From SIG603 sp963611165 (GTDB taxonomy: Bacteria; Bacillota; Clostridia; Oscillospirales; Acutalibacteraceae): a stretch of 64,000 nt of DNA. The translations under genes were made by a program, and so were the position numbers. The first letter of the stretch is position 1; every line of letters begins with the position of its first letter. The DNA lies in the NCBI GenBank assembly GCA_963611165.1, contig CAVDQG010000006.1:13725-77724 (forward strand), read 5' to 3'. The notes under the pieces were generated by a model. That model was not told the DNA's origin. It searched no databases and saw only the letters and a list, made by a program, of their open reading frames with translations. This document shows, one piece after another, positions 1 to 8,629 of this stretch.

Positions 1-303
1 CGTCCGGGCTTCGAAGGCGGCCAGATGCCTCTCCAGAGAAGAATCCCGAAGAGAGGATTCAACAATATCTTCGCTGAGGATTGGACAGCTATCAACGTAG
101 CAGATCTCGAGGTTTTCGAGAACGGCGCAACAGTAGATGTAGCTGCTCTTGCTGAAGCAGGTATCGTAAGAAGAAATGCAAAAAATGTTAAGGTTCTTTC
201 CAACGGCGAACTCACAAAGTCACTTACTGTTAAGGTTGGTGCTTATTCCGAGGCTGCAAAGGCTAAGATTGAGGCAGCAGGAGGAAAGGCTGAGGTGATC
301 TAA
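1..303 (+). CDS. rplO: 50S ribosomal protein L15, C-terminal part
   Basis: The frame is open from the first base and reads RPGFEGGQMPLQRRIPKRGF, the conserved core of ribosomal protein L15, which helps assemble and stabilise the large subunit. About 100 C-terminal residues are present; the start lies off the left edge. It is followed after one base by secY, the usual order at the end of the spc operon in Firmicutes. Confidence 0.95.
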   Translation, partial: RPGFEGGQMPLQRRIPKRGFNNIFAEDWTAINVADLEVFENGATVDVAALAEAGIVRRNAKNVKVLSNGELTKSLTVKVGAYSEAAKAKIEAAGGKAEVI

Positions 304-304
304 G

Positions 305-1618
305 GTGTTTAACACACTAAGAAATGCTTGGAAAATTCCAGACCTCAGAAAAAAACTCCTTTTCACTATTTTGATTATCGTAGCTTTCAGATTCGGTTCC
401 GTTGTTCCGGTTCCGTTCCTGAATGCTTCCGCTCTTAACGAACTCATGCAGTCCGTTAACGAGAGCGGTACTGCTCTCGGTTATATCAACATGCTCACAG
501 GTGGTGCGTTCTCATACGCAACCCTGTTTGCACTCGGTATTACCCCGTACATTAACTCTTCCATCATTGTTCAGTTGCTCACAGTCGCTATTCCGGCTCT
601 TGAGAAGCTTGCAAAAGAGGGAGAGGAAGGCAGAAAGAAGATCGCCGCTATTACAAGATATGTAACAGTCGGTTTAGGTCTTATCCAGGGTACTGCTTAT
701 TACTTCTACCTCAAGAACAGCGGCATCACCGTTTATTCAACAGGTTTCAGCGCAGTATTCACAGGAATTGTTATCATCCTCACATTCACAGCGGGCTCAG
801 CTCTTATCATGTGGATGGGTGAGCAGATAAACCAGTATGGTGTGGGCAATGGTATCTCCATCATACTTTTCGCAGGTATTGTTTCAAGACTTCCTTCAAC
901 CTGCTCTCAGCTCTGGACATACTTCAAGGCTGCTTTGGACGATCCGTCGAACTACGGCAAGTACTTCGTATTTGCTCCACTGTTCATCGTTCTCTTCCTC
1001 GCAGTTATTTGGATTATCGTTTTCATGAACGACGCAGAGAGAAGAATTCCGATTCAGTACGCAAAGAAGGTAGTCGGCAGAAAGATGTACGGCGGCCAGA
1101 GCTCTCACTTACCTATTAAGGTAACAATGAGCGGCGTTATGCCAATCATCTTCGCTTCAGCTATCCTCTCTATTCCAAGCACAATTCAGCTGTTTGTTAC
1201 ACCGACATCCGGCTTCTGGAAGGCATTCTTCAATGCGTTCTCCTCTACCGGCTGGCTCTACTCGGTTCTTTACTTCTTATTCATCATTGTATTTGCTTAT
1301 TTCTACATGAGCATTCAGTACAATCCGATTGAGATTGCAAACAACCTGAGAACAAACAACGGTACTATTCCGGGCATCAGACCGGGCAGACCGACAGCTG
1401 AGTTTATCAGCAAGATCCTCGCAAAGGTAACACTCATCGGAGCTTTGTTCCTTGCAGTTATAGCTATCGTTCCTATTATCTACGGTAACATCACAAGCAT
1501 GGGCAGAATGTCCATGGGCGGTACATCCGTCATCATCATGGTTGGTGTTGCTCTTGAGACCACAAAGCAAATTGAATCTCAGATGATGATGCGTCATTAT
1601 AAGGGATTCCTTGACTAA
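305..1618 (+). CDS. secY: Protein translocase subunit SecY
   Basis: This is the channel-forming subunit of the SecYEG translocase in the cytoplasmic membrane, which exports unfolded preproteins and inserts membrane proteins. The 437-residue product has the family's length, about ten hydrophobic segments, the opening NTLRNAWKIPDLRKKLLFT, and the conserved cytoplasmic loop around ERRIPIQYAKKVVGRKMYGGQ. The start is a GTG one base after the rplO stop, preceded by GAGGTGAT at 293-300, so translation is probably coupled to L15. It lies between rplO and adk, as in most Firmicutes. Confidence 0.97.
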   Translation: MFNTLRNAWKIPDLRKKLLFTILIIVAFRFGSVVPVPFLNASALNELMQSVNESGTALGYINMLTGGAFSYATLFALGITPYINSSIIVQLLTVAIPALEKLAKEGEEGRKKIAAITRYVTVGLGLIQGTAYYFYLKNSGITVYSTGFSAVFTGIVIILTFTAGSALIMWMGEQINQYGVGNGISIILFAGIVSRLPSTCSQLWTYFKAALDDPSNYGKYFVFAPLFIVLFLAVIWIIVFMNDAERRIPIQYAKKVVGRKMYGGQSSHLPIKVTMSGVMPIIFASAILSIPSTIQLFVTPTSGFWKAFFNAFSSTGWLYSVLYFLFIIVFAYFYMSIQYNPIEIANNLRTNNGTIPGIRPGRPTAEFISKILAKVTLIGALFLAVIAIVPIIYGNITSMGRMSMGGTSVIIMVGVALETTKQIESQMMMRHYKGFLD

Positions 1619-1639
1619 TGAGGAGTTTAGTAGTATAAT

Positions 1640-2272
1640 ATGAAGCTGATCCTTTTAGGTGCTCCGGGAGCCGGTAAAGGCACCCAGGCAGAGAAAATCT
1701 GCGAAGCATATAAAATACCAACAATTTCAACAGGTAATATTCTCCGTGCAGCGCTGAAGAGCGGCTCAGAGATCGGACTTAAGGCTAAATCCTATATGGA
1801 GTCCGGAGCTTTGGTTCCCGATGAGGTTCTCATCGAGATCATCAAGGACAGATTAGCCGAGAAAGACTGCGAGAATGGTTTCATCCTCGACGGTTTCCCA
1901 AGAACGATCCCTCAGGCCGAGGCTCTGGATTCCATGGGCGTGGCTATCGACAAGTGCCTCAATATTGAGGTTGCTGACGATGCGATCGTCGCAAGAATGT
2001 CCGGACGCCGTGTCTGTGAGAAGTGCGGTGCTTCTTATCACGTAATGTTTAAGAAGCCTTGCAAAGAAGGAATCTGTGATTCCTGTGGCGGCACCCTTGT
2101 TCAGCGTAAGGATGATGAAGAATCAACTGTTCTTGCAAGACTCAAAAACTATCACAGTCAGACTGAGCCTCTTAAGAACTATTATGAGAAGCAGGGCAAA
2201 TTGGTTTCCGTTGAGGGCACAGGCTCTATAGAGGAGATCACTAAGGCTTGCTTGAAGGCACTCGAGGCATAA
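1640..2272 (+). CDS. adk: Adenylate kinase
   Basis: It catalyses ATP + AMP = 2 ADP in the cytoplasm. The 210-residue protein begins with MKLILLGAPGAGKGTQAEKI, including the P-loop GAPGAGKGT, and has the AMP-binding region DGFPRT. The LID carries four cysteines (CEKC near residue 126 and CDSC near residue 147), marking the long zinc-binding form common in Gram-positives. It sits 21 bases after secY and one base before map, so it is clearly part of the same operon. Confidence 0.97.
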   Translation: MKLILLGAPGAGKGTQAEKICEAYKIPTISTGNILRAALKSGSEIGLKAKSYMESGALVPDEVLIEIIKDRLAEKDCENGFILDGFPRTIPQAEALDSMGVAIDKCLNIEVADDAIVARMSGRRVCEKCGASYHVMFKKPCKEGICDSCGGTLVQRKDDEESTVLARLKNYHSQTEPLKNYYEKQGKLVSVEGTGSIEEITKACLKALEA

Positions 2273-2273
2273 A

Positions 2274-3029
2274 ATGATTATTCTTAAGACCAGTCGTGAA
2301 CTTGCACTGATGAGAGAAGCCGGAAGGATCTCTCAGAGAGCTTTAATGCTCGGCGGTGAGGCTGTGGAACCCGGGGTTTCCACCTGGGAAATAGATAAGA
2401 TAATTCGCGAGTATATCGAGAAGTCGGGCGCTAAGCCCAACTTTCTCGGTTACGGCGATTTTCCCGCAAGTGCTTGCATTTCAGTTAATGACACAGTCAT
2501 CCACGGCATACCATCCAAAAAGCAAATCCTCAAAAAAGGCGACATCGTTTCCATCGATACGGGAGCTATCATAAACGGCTTCAACGGTGACAACGCTTGG
2601 ACCTTTGCTTGCGGTGAAGTAAGCGAAGAGGCACAGAAGCTTATGGATACAACGAGAGAAGCACTGTTCAAAGGCATCGAGCAGGCCCGTCCCGGTAACA
2701 GGGTGGGTGACATCGGTCACGCAGTGCAGGAGTATGTCGAAGCTCGCGGTTACTCGGTTGTACGAGATTTTGTCGGCCACGGAGTAGGCGCAAAGCTACA
2801 TGAAGACCCCAGCGTTCCGAATTACGGAACAGCAGGTAGGGGCGTTCGACTTCTGCCGGGCATGGTAATCGCCATTGAACCCATGGTCAACGTCGGAGAT
2901 TTCAGAGTAAAAGTTCTGAATGACGGATGGACCACAAAAACTATCGACGGAAAACTGGCTGCCCACTTTGAGCATACAATAGCCATTACAACAAACGGAC
3001 CCGTTATTTTAACAAATGCGGACGATTGA
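2274..3029 (+). CDS. map: Methionine aminopeptidase, type I
   Basis: It removes the N-terminal methionine from nascent proteins. The 251-residue sequence shows the metal ligands of the pita-bread fold: Asp in SIDTGAIINGF, Asp in GDNAWTF, His in GHGVGAKLHED, Glu in IAIEPMV and Glu in HFEHTIA. It starts one base after the adk stop and overlaps the most upstream start of the KOW gene, so it is translated within the secY-adk-map block. Confidence 0.96.
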   Translation: MIILKTSRELALMREAGRISQRALMLGGEAVEPGVSTWEIDKIIREYIEKSGAKPNFLGYGDFPASACISVNDTVIHGIPSKKQILKKGDIVSIDTGAIINGFNGDNAWTFACGEVSEEAQKLMDTTREALFKGIEQARPGNRVGDIGHAVQEYVEARGYSVVRDFVGHGVGAKLHEDPSVPNYGTAGRGVRLLPGMVIAIEPMVNVGDFRVKVLNDGWTTKTIDGKLAAHFEHTIAITTNGPVILTNADD

Positions 3030-3037
3030 GGTGGCAC

Positions 3038-3298
3038 GTGTTTCAAAGAGGACAATTAGTTTTGTCTAAAGCAGGTAAAGAAAAGGATAATTTTTTGGTC
3101 GTTGTCGGCACCGAGGGAAAGATGCTCAGACTTGCGGACGGCAAGAGAAGAACCCTTGAAAAGCCTAAGCTCAAGAAAGATATTCATGTTCAAGGCACGA
3201 ATATCTTTTTAAATGAAGAGCAGCTTATGACAGACAAGAAGATAAGAAATGCGTTAAAGGATCATAACGCAAAGGTTAATGGAGGATATAATGTCTAG
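3038..3298 (+). CDS. KOW-domain RNA-binding protein (L14e-like)
   Basis: This small basic protein of about 86 residues has an N-terminal KOW-like stretch (FQRGQLVLSKAGKEKDNFLVVV) and is found between map and infA in many Clostridia. An RNA or ribosome role is inferred from family and location. Two starts are possible: TTG at 3026, overlapping the map stop, and GTG at 3038. I prefer 3038 because GAGG at 3028-3031 lies six bases upstream. Its end overlaps infA by eight bases. Confidence 0.8.
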   Translation: MFQRGQLVLSKAGKEKDNFLVVVGTEGKMLRLADGKRRTLEKPKLKKDIHVQGTNIFLNEEQLMTDKKIRNALKDHNAKVNGGYNV

Positions 3299-3509
3299 AC
3301 AGGACGTAATCGAACTCGAAGGCGTCGTTAAAGAGGCTCTGCCTAACGCAACATTCAATGTTGAGCTTCCAAACGGCCATGTTATCTTAGCTCACATTTC
3401 CGGAAAGCTCAGAATGAACTACATTCGTATTCTTCCGGGAGATAAGGTAACTATTGAAATGTCACCGTACGATCTCACAAAGGGTCGTATCACTTGGCGT
3501 TCAAAGTAA
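3291..3509 (+). CDS. infA: Translation initiation factor IF-1
   Basis: IF-1 blocks the A site during 30S initiation. The 72-residue product (MSRQDVIELEGVVKEALPNA, then GKLRMNYIRILPGDKV) is the standard OB-fold protein. The start is the ATG at 3291, with GGAGG at 3281-3285; an in-frame ATG at 3279 has no ribosome-binding site and would add four foreign residues. It overlaps the KOW gene by eight bases. Confidence 0.96.
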   Translation: MSRQDVIELEGVVKEALPNATFNVELPNGHVILAHISGKLRMNYIRILPGDKVTIEMSPYDLTKGRITWRSK

Positions 3510-3553
3510 GAAATTAAAACGAAATTTAATCCCACTTTAAGGAGGGCACACAA

Positions 3554-3667
3554 ATGAAAGTCAGACCTTCTGTTAAGAAAATGTGTGAAAAATGCAAGAT
3601 CATCAAGCGCAAGGGTAAGATCATGGTTATTTGTGAGAACCCTAAGCACAAGCAGCGCCAGGGTTAA
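3554..3667 (+). CDS. rpmJ: 50S ribosomal protein L36
   Basis: This 37-residue ribosomal protein begins MKVRPSVKKMCEKCKIIKRK. Cys11, Cys14, Cys27 and His32 form the zinc site, so this is the C+ form. A strong AAGGAGGG at 3539-3545 precedes the ATG. Location between infA and rpsM is canonical. Confidence 0.97.
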   Translation: MKVRPSVKKMCEKCKIIKRKGKIMVICENPKHKQRQG

Positions 3668-3701
3668 TTACCCGGTGTCAAACTAATGGAGGTGCAAAAG
3701 C

Positions 3702-4070
3702 ATGGCTCGTATTTCAGGTATTGATTTACCAAGAGACAAGAGAATCGAGATTGCTCTTACATACATCTACGGTATCGGCCGTAAGACAGCTACAGACATC
3801 TGCGCAAACACAGGCGTAGATCCTGACATCAGAGTAAGAGACCTTTCTGAGGATGACGCTCAGAAAATCAGAGATTATATCGATCAGAACTGCGTAGTTG
3901 AAGGTGACCTTCGCCGTGACGTAGCTTTTGATATTAAGAGACTTATCGAGATCGGCTGCTATCGTGGCGTTCGTCACAGAAAGGGCTTGCCGGTAAGAGG
4001 TCAGCGTTCTAAGACCAATGCAAGAACACGCAAGGGTCCTAGAAAGACAATGGCAAACAAGAAGAAGTAA
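3702..4070 (+). CDS. rpsM: 30S ribosomal protein S13
   Basis: S13 lies in the head of the small subunit and contacts the P-site tRNA and L5. The 122-residue protein begins MARISGIDLPRDKRIEIALT and has the basic tail RGQRSKTNARTRKGPRKT. The start is preceded by GGAGGTG. It forms the alpha operon with rpsK, rpsD, rpoA and rplQ. Confidence 0.97.
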   Translation: MARISGIDLPRDKRIEIALTYIYGIGRKTATDICANTGVDPDIRVRDLSEDDAQKIRDYIDQNCVVEGDLRRDVAFDIKRLIEIGCYRGVRHRKGLPVRGQRSKTNARTRKGPRKTMANKKK

Positions 4071-4086
4071 TCGGAGGGATCAATAA

Positions 4087-4491
4087 ATGGCAGCAGTTAA
4101 AGGTAAAAAAGCTACCACAGTTCGCAGACGCCGTGAGCGCAAGAACATTGAGCGTGGAGCTGCTCATATCCAGTCCACTTTTAACAATACAATCGTAACA
4201 ATCACAGACCTTCAGGGCAATGCTGTTTCATGGGCAAGTGCCGGTGAGCTCGGTTTCCGTGGCTCAAGAAAGTCTACTCCGTTCGCAGCACAGTCCGCTG
4301 CTGAGACAGCTGCTAAGGCTGCTATGGAGCATGGTATGAAGACAGTTGAAGTTTACGTTAAGGGTCCGGGAGCAGGCCGTGAGGCAGCTATCCGTGCTCT
4401 TCAGGCAACAGGTCTTGAAGTATACATGATCAAGGATGTTACACCAATCCCACATAACGGATGCCGTCCTCCTAAGAGAAGACGTGTATAA
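4087..4491 (+). CDS. rpsK: 30S ribosomal protein S11
   Basis: S11 is on the platform of the small subunit, near the Shine-Dalgarno helix. The 134-residue product carries the conserved HIQSTFNNTIVTITD, VKGPGAGREAAIRALQ and C-terminal PHNGCRPPKRRRV. It is preceded by CGGAGGGA and sits 16 bases after rpsM. Confidence 0.97.
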   Translation: MAAVKGKKATTVRRRRERKNIERGAAHIQSTFNNTIVTITDLQGNAVSWASAGELGFRGSRKSTPFAAQSAAETAAKAAMEHGMKTVEVYVKGPGAGREAAIRALQATGLEVYMIKDVTPIPHNGCRPPKRRRV

Positions 4492-4511
4492 CCGAGCAGG
4501 AGGTAAAGATA

Positions 4512-5117
4512 ATGGCAAAGAATATGCAGCCAATCGCTAAGCGCTGCAAAGCGCTCGGCCTGTCACCCGCAGTAATGGGTTACTCCAAGAAGACAACTAA
4601 CCGCAACCCGAAGGGCACAATGAGACGTAAGCAGACAGAGTACGGTCTCCAGCTCAACGAGAAGCAGAAGGTTAAGTTCGTATATGGCATTCTCGAGAAG
4701 CAGTTCCACGATTATTACCTTAAGGCTGAGAAGGCTGAGGGTATCGCCGGTGAGAATCTTCTTTGCTTACTCGAGAGAAGATTAGACAACGTTGTATTCC
4801 GTGCAGGATTTGCAACAACACGCCGTGAGGCAAGACAGTCCGTTACACACGGCCACTTCCTCGTAAACGGTAAGAAGGTTGATATCCCATCCTACCAGGT
4901 AAAGGCTGGCGACGTCATCGAGGTTTGTGAGAAGAGCAGATCAAGCGCTAGATTCTCCAAGTTTGTCGGTGCAGACGCAGTAGAAGTTACTTTACCGGCT
5001 TGGATCGAGAGACCGAACAAGGACGAGCTCAAGGTTCAGCTCACAAGACTCCCTGTTCGTGCAGATGTTGACTTCCCTGTAGAAGAGCATCTCATCGTCG
5101 AGTTGTACTCCAAGTAA
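4512..5117 (+). CDS. rpsD: 30S ribosomal protein S4
   Basis: S4 is a primary 16S-binding assembly protein. The product has 201 residues, with an N-terminal domain lacking the four-cysteine zinc motif (C- form) and a C-terminal S4 RNA-binding domain beginning near ERRLDNVVFRAGF. The start follows AGGAGG. S4 is a known translational repressor of alpha-type operons in other bacteria; a possible site here was not identified. Confidence 0.96.
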   Translation: MAKNMQPIAKRCKALGLSPAVMGYSKKTTNRNPKGTMRRKQTEYGLQLNEKQKVKFVYGILEKQFHDYYLKAEKAEGIAGENLLCLLERRLDNVVFRAGFATTRREARQSVTHGHFLVNGKKVDIPSYQVKAGDVIEVCEKSRSSARFSKFVGADAVEVTLPAWIERPNKDELKVQLTRLPVRADVDFPVEEHLIVELYSK

Positions 5118-5125
5118 TGCCCCTA

Positions 5126-5160
5126 AAAATAAGTCCCCTAAAGGAAATCTTATTTTCTTC
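5126..5160 (+). terminator. Hairpin between rpsD and rpoA, possible attenuator
   Basis: An 8-bp perfect inverted repeat, AAAATAAG (5126-5133) and CTTATTTT (5149-5156), lies in the 90-base gap between rpsD and rpoA and ends in a T-rich run. It is A/T-rich and weak, so it could lower but not abolish read-through into rpoA, or mark an mRNA processing site. Confidence 0.35.
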
Positions 5161-5207
5161 AGGACATTTTTTGAGCAATTTTTTGCTAATTGTAAAGGAG
5201 GATCGCG

Positions 5208-6176
5208 ATGATTGAGATAGAAAGACCTAATATAAAAGTCGAAGAGATCAAAGAAGAAGAAAACTACGGCAGATTTCTCGTAGAGCCTCTTGAGAGAGGT
5301 TTCGGTACTACTCTCGGAAACAGCTTGAGAAGAGTTCTTCTTTCAAGCCTTCCAGGCGTAGCAGTTAAATCTGTTACAATCCGCGACGTTCTTCATGAGT
5401 TCTCCACAATAAAGGGCGTAAAAGAAGATGTTGCTGAGATAATTCTCAACATTAAGGGAATTATTGCAAAGCTTGATTGCGACGGACCTAAGACTGTCGT
5501 TATTGATGCTGAGGGTTGCTGCGAAGTAACTGCCGGCGACATAAAGAACGACAGCGAGGTTGAGATTCTTAATCCGGACCTTCATATCGCTACACTTGAT
5601 CAGGACGCAAAGCTCTATATGGAGATTGAGCTTGACAAGGGCAGAGGATATGTTTCCGGTGAGAGAAACAAAGCAACAATGCCTGCCGGTGTTATCGGAA
5701 AATTAGCGGTAGATTCATTATTCTCCCCTGTGTCCAAGGTAAACTTCAGCGTTGAGCCTACAAGAGTCGGTCAGAGCATCGATTACGATAAGCTCACATT
5801 AGAGGTTTGGACAAACGGAGTTATCACTCCTCAGGAGGCTGTATCTCTTGCTGCTAAGATTCTTACAGACCACTTGTCACTCTTCGTCGACTTATCCGAG
5901 AGCGGTAAGAAGGCAGAGATCATGGTCGAGAAGGACGATGACGGCAGAGAGAAGATCCTTGAGATGACAATTGAAGAGCTCGATTTATCGGTTCGTTCAT
6001 TTAACTGTCTCAAGCGTGCAGGAATCAATACTGTTGAGGATCTTATCAACAAGTCCGAAGAGGACATGATGAAGGTTCGCAACCTTGGTAAAAAGTCACT
6101 TGATGAGGTTATCTGGAAGATGTCTTCTCTCGGATACAGCCTTCGCAAGGACGACGACAAATCTTATAAGGAATAA
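5208..6176 (+). CDS. rpoA: RNA polymerase subunit alpha
   Basis: Alpha dimerises to nucleate RNA polymerase assembly and contacts activators and UP elements. The 322-residue product has the N-terminal assembly domain (VEPLERGFGTTLGNSLRRVL) and the C-terminal DNA-binding domain (near LDLSVRSFNCLKRAGI and NLGKKSLDEV). The start follows AAAGGAGG at 5195-5202. It is followed by rplQ, as usual. Confidence 0.97.
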   Translation: MIEIERPNIKVEEIKEEENYGRFLVEPLERGFGTTLGNSLRRVLLSSLPGVAVKSVTIRDVLHEFSTIKGVKEDVAEIILNIKGIIAKLDCDGPKTVVIDAEGCCEVTAGDIKNDSEVEILNPDLHIATLDQDAKLYMEIELDKGRGYVSGERNKATMPAGVIGKLAVDSLFSPVSKVNFSVEPTRVGQSIDYDKLTLEVWTNGVITPQEAVSLAAKILTDHLSLFVDLSESGKKAEIMVEKDDDGREKILEMTIEELDLSVRSFNCLKRAGINTVEDLINKSEEDMMKVRNLGKKSLDEVIWKMSSLGYSLRKDDDKSYKE

Positions 6177-6188
6177 GGAGTGATATCA

Positions 6189-6530
6189 ATGCCGGGAACA
6201 AGAAAACTCGGAAGAGACACTGCTCATAGAACAGCTATGCTTAGAGGTCTCGTTACATTCTTCTTCGAGACAGGAAGAATCGAGACAACATATACAAGAG
6301 CTAAGGAAGTTCAGGCTTTAGCCGAGAAGTTCATCACAATAGCTAAGGAAGATAATCTCAACAACAGACGTAAGGCTCTTTCCTTCATCACAAAGGAAGC
6401 TGTAGTCAACAAGCTCTTCACTGAGATTGCTCCTAAGTACGTTGATCGCAACGGTGGTTACACAAGAGTCACAAAGACAGGACCACGCCGCGGTGACGCT
6501 GCTGAGATGGCTATTTTAGAGCTCATCTAA
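6189..6530 (+). CDS. rplQ: 50S ribosomal protein L17
   Basis: The 113-residue protein begins MPGTRKLGRDTAHRTAMLRG, the conserved L17 start. An upstream GTG at 6180 is in frame, but AAGGAG at 6175-6180 is placed correctly for the ATG at 6189, and homologues start at this MPG. It is the last gene of the ribosomal operon. Confidence 0.95.
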   Translation: MPGTRKLGRDTAHRTAMLRGLVTFFFETGRIETTYTRAKEVQALAEKFITIAKEDNLNNRRKALSFITKEAVVNKLFTEIAPKYVDRNGGYTRVTKTGPRRGDAAEMAILELI

Positions 6531-6580
6531 TCGAAATTTTCAAGTTTCGGTTAAGCTGCTTTTATAGGCTTATCAATTAT

Positions 6581-6620
6581 ACCCTCGTTTTAACGAAAGT
6601 TAATGCGAGGGTTTTTATTT
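6581..6620 (+). terminator. Terminator after rplQ
   Basis: ACCCTCG (6581-6587) pairs with CGAGGGT (6606-6612), followed by a T run to 6620. It ends the spc/alpha operon. Confidence 0.8.
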
Positions 6621-6624
6621 TGTT

Positions 6625-6664
6625 TAGTAAAAAAGACTTCCGGAGTAAAACTCGGAAGTCTTGA
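6625..6664 (-). terminator. Terminator of hflX
   Basis: A 10-bp perfect stem, AAGACTTCCG (6633-6642) and CGGAAGTCTT (6653-6662), is followed on the minus strand by a T run (complement of 6630-6634). It faces the rplQ terminator tail to tail. Confidence 0.75.
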
Positions 6665-6688
6665 TAAATTTATACAACTGATAAGCTA

Positions 6689-7960
6689 TTAATTTTCTTC
6701 GATGATAAATTCCTTGCAGATACCGTAAAGCCTCGGGTCTACGCTCGCTCTGATCTTAAGACCTTCTGCAACATATTCTTCACAGAGAACTGTGCCGTCA
6801 CGTCTTATTTCAGCCGCTAAGCCTGACTTGGAGAACGGAAGCAAAAATTCTGCTTCAATGTTCTTTTCGGGAAGAGCATCTTCGATTGCAGCTAAAAGCT
6901 CGTCGATTCCTTCTCCCTTGAGAGCGGATATGTGCACCGCACCGTGAACGTGCGGAGCAGACACAAACATCTCCTCATTTTCAACCTTGTCCCATTTGTT
7001 GAGAACAGGGATGATAGGTCTTGACTCACTGCCTAAGTCATGCAAAATCTCATTTGTGACATCAAGGTGAACCTGAGCCTCGGGGGAGCTTGCGTCGCAG
7101 ACATTTAAAATTATGTCGGCTGTTGCGGCTTGCTCGAGAGTCGACTTGAAAGCTTCGACAAGGTGGTGCGGAAGTCGTCTGACAAGTCCTACGGTATCGA
7201 TAAGCATGATATTTTTTCCGCACGGTAGCTTTAAAGCTCTTGCAGTCGGGTCAAGTGTTGCGAAAAGCTTATCTTCTGCCAAAACCCCCGCATCGGTGAG
7301 AAAATTCATAAGAGTAGATTTGCCCGCATTTGTGTAGCCGACAAGAGCACATGTTATCGTGTCGTTTTTCTCTCGTCTGCGGTTGATTTCCGCTCTGTTT
7401 TTCTCAACATCGGCGAGCGCGTCTTTGAGGTTTTCTATTCTTCTTCTGATGTGACGGCGGTCAGTCTCCAGTTTTGTTTCACCGGGGCCTCGTGTGCCGA
7501 TTCCGCCTCCAAGTCTTGAAAGTGCTGTTCCTCTTCCCGTGAGACGGGGCATCATGTATCTCAGCTGTGCGATTTCAACCTGAAGCTTGCCCTCCTTTGT
7601 CTTTGCACGAATGGCAAAGATATCGAGAATGAGCATTGTGCGGTCAATAACTCGGCAGTCTGTCTCGTCCTCAAGGTTTCTAATCTGAATAGGGGTGAGT
7701 TCACGGTCAAATATGAGCAAATCAATCTCGTTGTTCTGACAAAATTCCTTTATCTCCTCGACCATTCCCGTGCCGACACATGTGCCTGTCTTGACGGATT
7801 CTCTCTTTTGAATCTTGGTGGCAATCGGCTCAGCGCCCGCACTTTTGGTGAGTTCCCAGAGCTCGTCCATGCTGCTTTTGGCGTCAAATTCGCCCGTATC
7901 GACACCTACGAGAAGTGCTCTCTCGGGCTTGATTTCGTTTATATGTAAATCATTTGCCAT
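6689..7960 (-). CDS. hflX: GTPase HflX
   Basis: HflX is a ribosome-binding GTPase that splits stalled or heat-damaged ribosomes. The 423-residue product has the N-terminal HflX domain, the glycine-rich linker (TGRGTALSRLGGGIGTRGPG), a long helical region, then the GTPase motifs GYTNAGKST, DTVGL and NKWD. Homologues match in order and length. It is a single gene, convergent with rplQ and divergent from the fab operon. Confidence 0.95.
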   Translation of the reverse strand: MANDLHINEIKPERALLVGVDTGEFDAKSSMDELWELTKSAGAEPIATKIQKRESVKTGTCVGTGMVEEIKEFCQNNEIDLLIFDRELTPIQIRNLEDETDCRVIDRTMLILDIFAIRAKTKEGKLQVEIAQLRYMMPRLTGRGTALSRLGGGIGTRGPGETKLETDRRHIRRRIENLKDALADVEKNRAEINRRREKNDTITCALVGYTNAGKSTLMNFLTDAGVLAEDKLFATLDPTARALKLPCGKNIMLIDTVGLVRRLPHHLVEAFKSTLEQAATADIILNVCDASSPEAQVHLDVTNEILHDLGSESRPIIPVLNKWDKVENEEMFVSAPHVHGAVHISALKGEGIDELLAAIEDALPEKNIEAEFLLPFSKSGLAAEIRRDGTVLCEEYVAEGLKIRASVDPRLYGICKEFIIEEN

Positions 7961-8001
7961 GAATAAATCTCCTTTGCCTAAATTTATTGTGACTTATTCC
8001 G

Positions 8002-8030
8002 ATTATAGCATAGAAACTGTATTTTTGCCA
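8002..8030 (-). promoter_or_regulatory. Promoter of hflX
   Basis: On the minus strand a -10 TATAAT (complement of 8002-8007) is preceded by TGC, giving an extended -10. A weak -35, TGGCAA (complement of 8025-8030), lies 17 bases upstream. AAAGGAG precedes the hflX start. Confidence 0.6.
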
Positions 8031-8071
8031 TAAGAAGAAAAAAGTTAACATTCTGCGTGTGGTGAGAAATA

Positions 8072-8116
8072 TTGACAAATCGAAGTTACAGTGATAAAAT
8101 AGTTAGGAAAACTAAT
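8072..8116 (+). promoter_or_regulatory. Fab operon promoter with candidate FabT operator
   Basis: TTGACA (8072-8077) and TAAAAT (8095-8100) are separated by 17 bases, a near-consensus vegetative promoter. An inverted repeat TAGTT-N5-AACTA (8100-8114) covers the predicted start point. This is where an autoregulating MarR/FabT protein would be expected to bind; the operator assignment is inferred. Confidence 0.7.
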
Positions 8117-8139
8117 TATTTGATGAGGGGCGAAGAGAT

Positions 8140-8604
8140 ATGTCAGAATTTTCTCAGAAGCTTAGCGACAGACTCCGTGAGGTCAGTATGAACATCTCCC
8201 AGCTCGAGGAGGCTGCACTTTCGGACAGCGGACTCGGACTGACCCTGAGTGAAATGCATTTGCTCGGATTTATATATAATTACGAGGATGCTTACGGCGT
8301 CGGTGCAGGCGTAAAGATTAGCGATATTGCCGATGCACTCAGCATATCGAGACCGTCGGCAACAGTCGGCGTTAAGAAGCTTTTTACCAAGGGCTTTGTC
8401 GAAAAGGAAGCGGATCCCGTGGACGGAAGAGTAACGGTAGCCTGTCTTACAACGCTTGGCAGACGGGTTTATAACCGTCACCGAAAGTCACAGAGCGAAG
8501 TGCTCGAGAAGCTCGAAAAGGAATTCACTTCTGAACAGCAAGACATTCTCCTGAGAGCAGTCGACAGGCTGACAGAATATTTCAGGGGCTACAAAAAGAA
8601 GTAA
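8140..8604 (+). CDS. MarR-family regulator, FabT-like
   Basis: The 154-residue product is a winged-helix MarR protein: dimerisation helices at both ends and a central reader region (VKISDIADALSISRPSATVGVKKL) followed by the wing (DPVDGRVTVACLT). As the first gene of a fatty-acid synthesis cluster it is placed like FabT, which represses fab genes when loaded with acyl-ACP. That role is inferred from position; the sequence only shows a MarR protein. Confidence 0.85.
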   Translation: MSEFSQKLSDRLREVSMNISQLEEAALSDSGLGLTLSEMHLLGFIYNYEDAYGVGAGVKISDIADALSISRPSATVGVKKLFTKGFVEKEADPVDGRVTVACLTTLGRRVYNRHRKSQSEVLEKLEKEFTSEQQDILLRAVDRLTEYFRGYKKK

Positions 8605-8629
8605 TATATTGAGTAAAGGATAAAACAAA

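Noticed and set aside
3279..3291. Longer N-terminus for IF-1
   Set aside because: The extra four residues have no ribosome-binding site and are absent from the conserved protein start.
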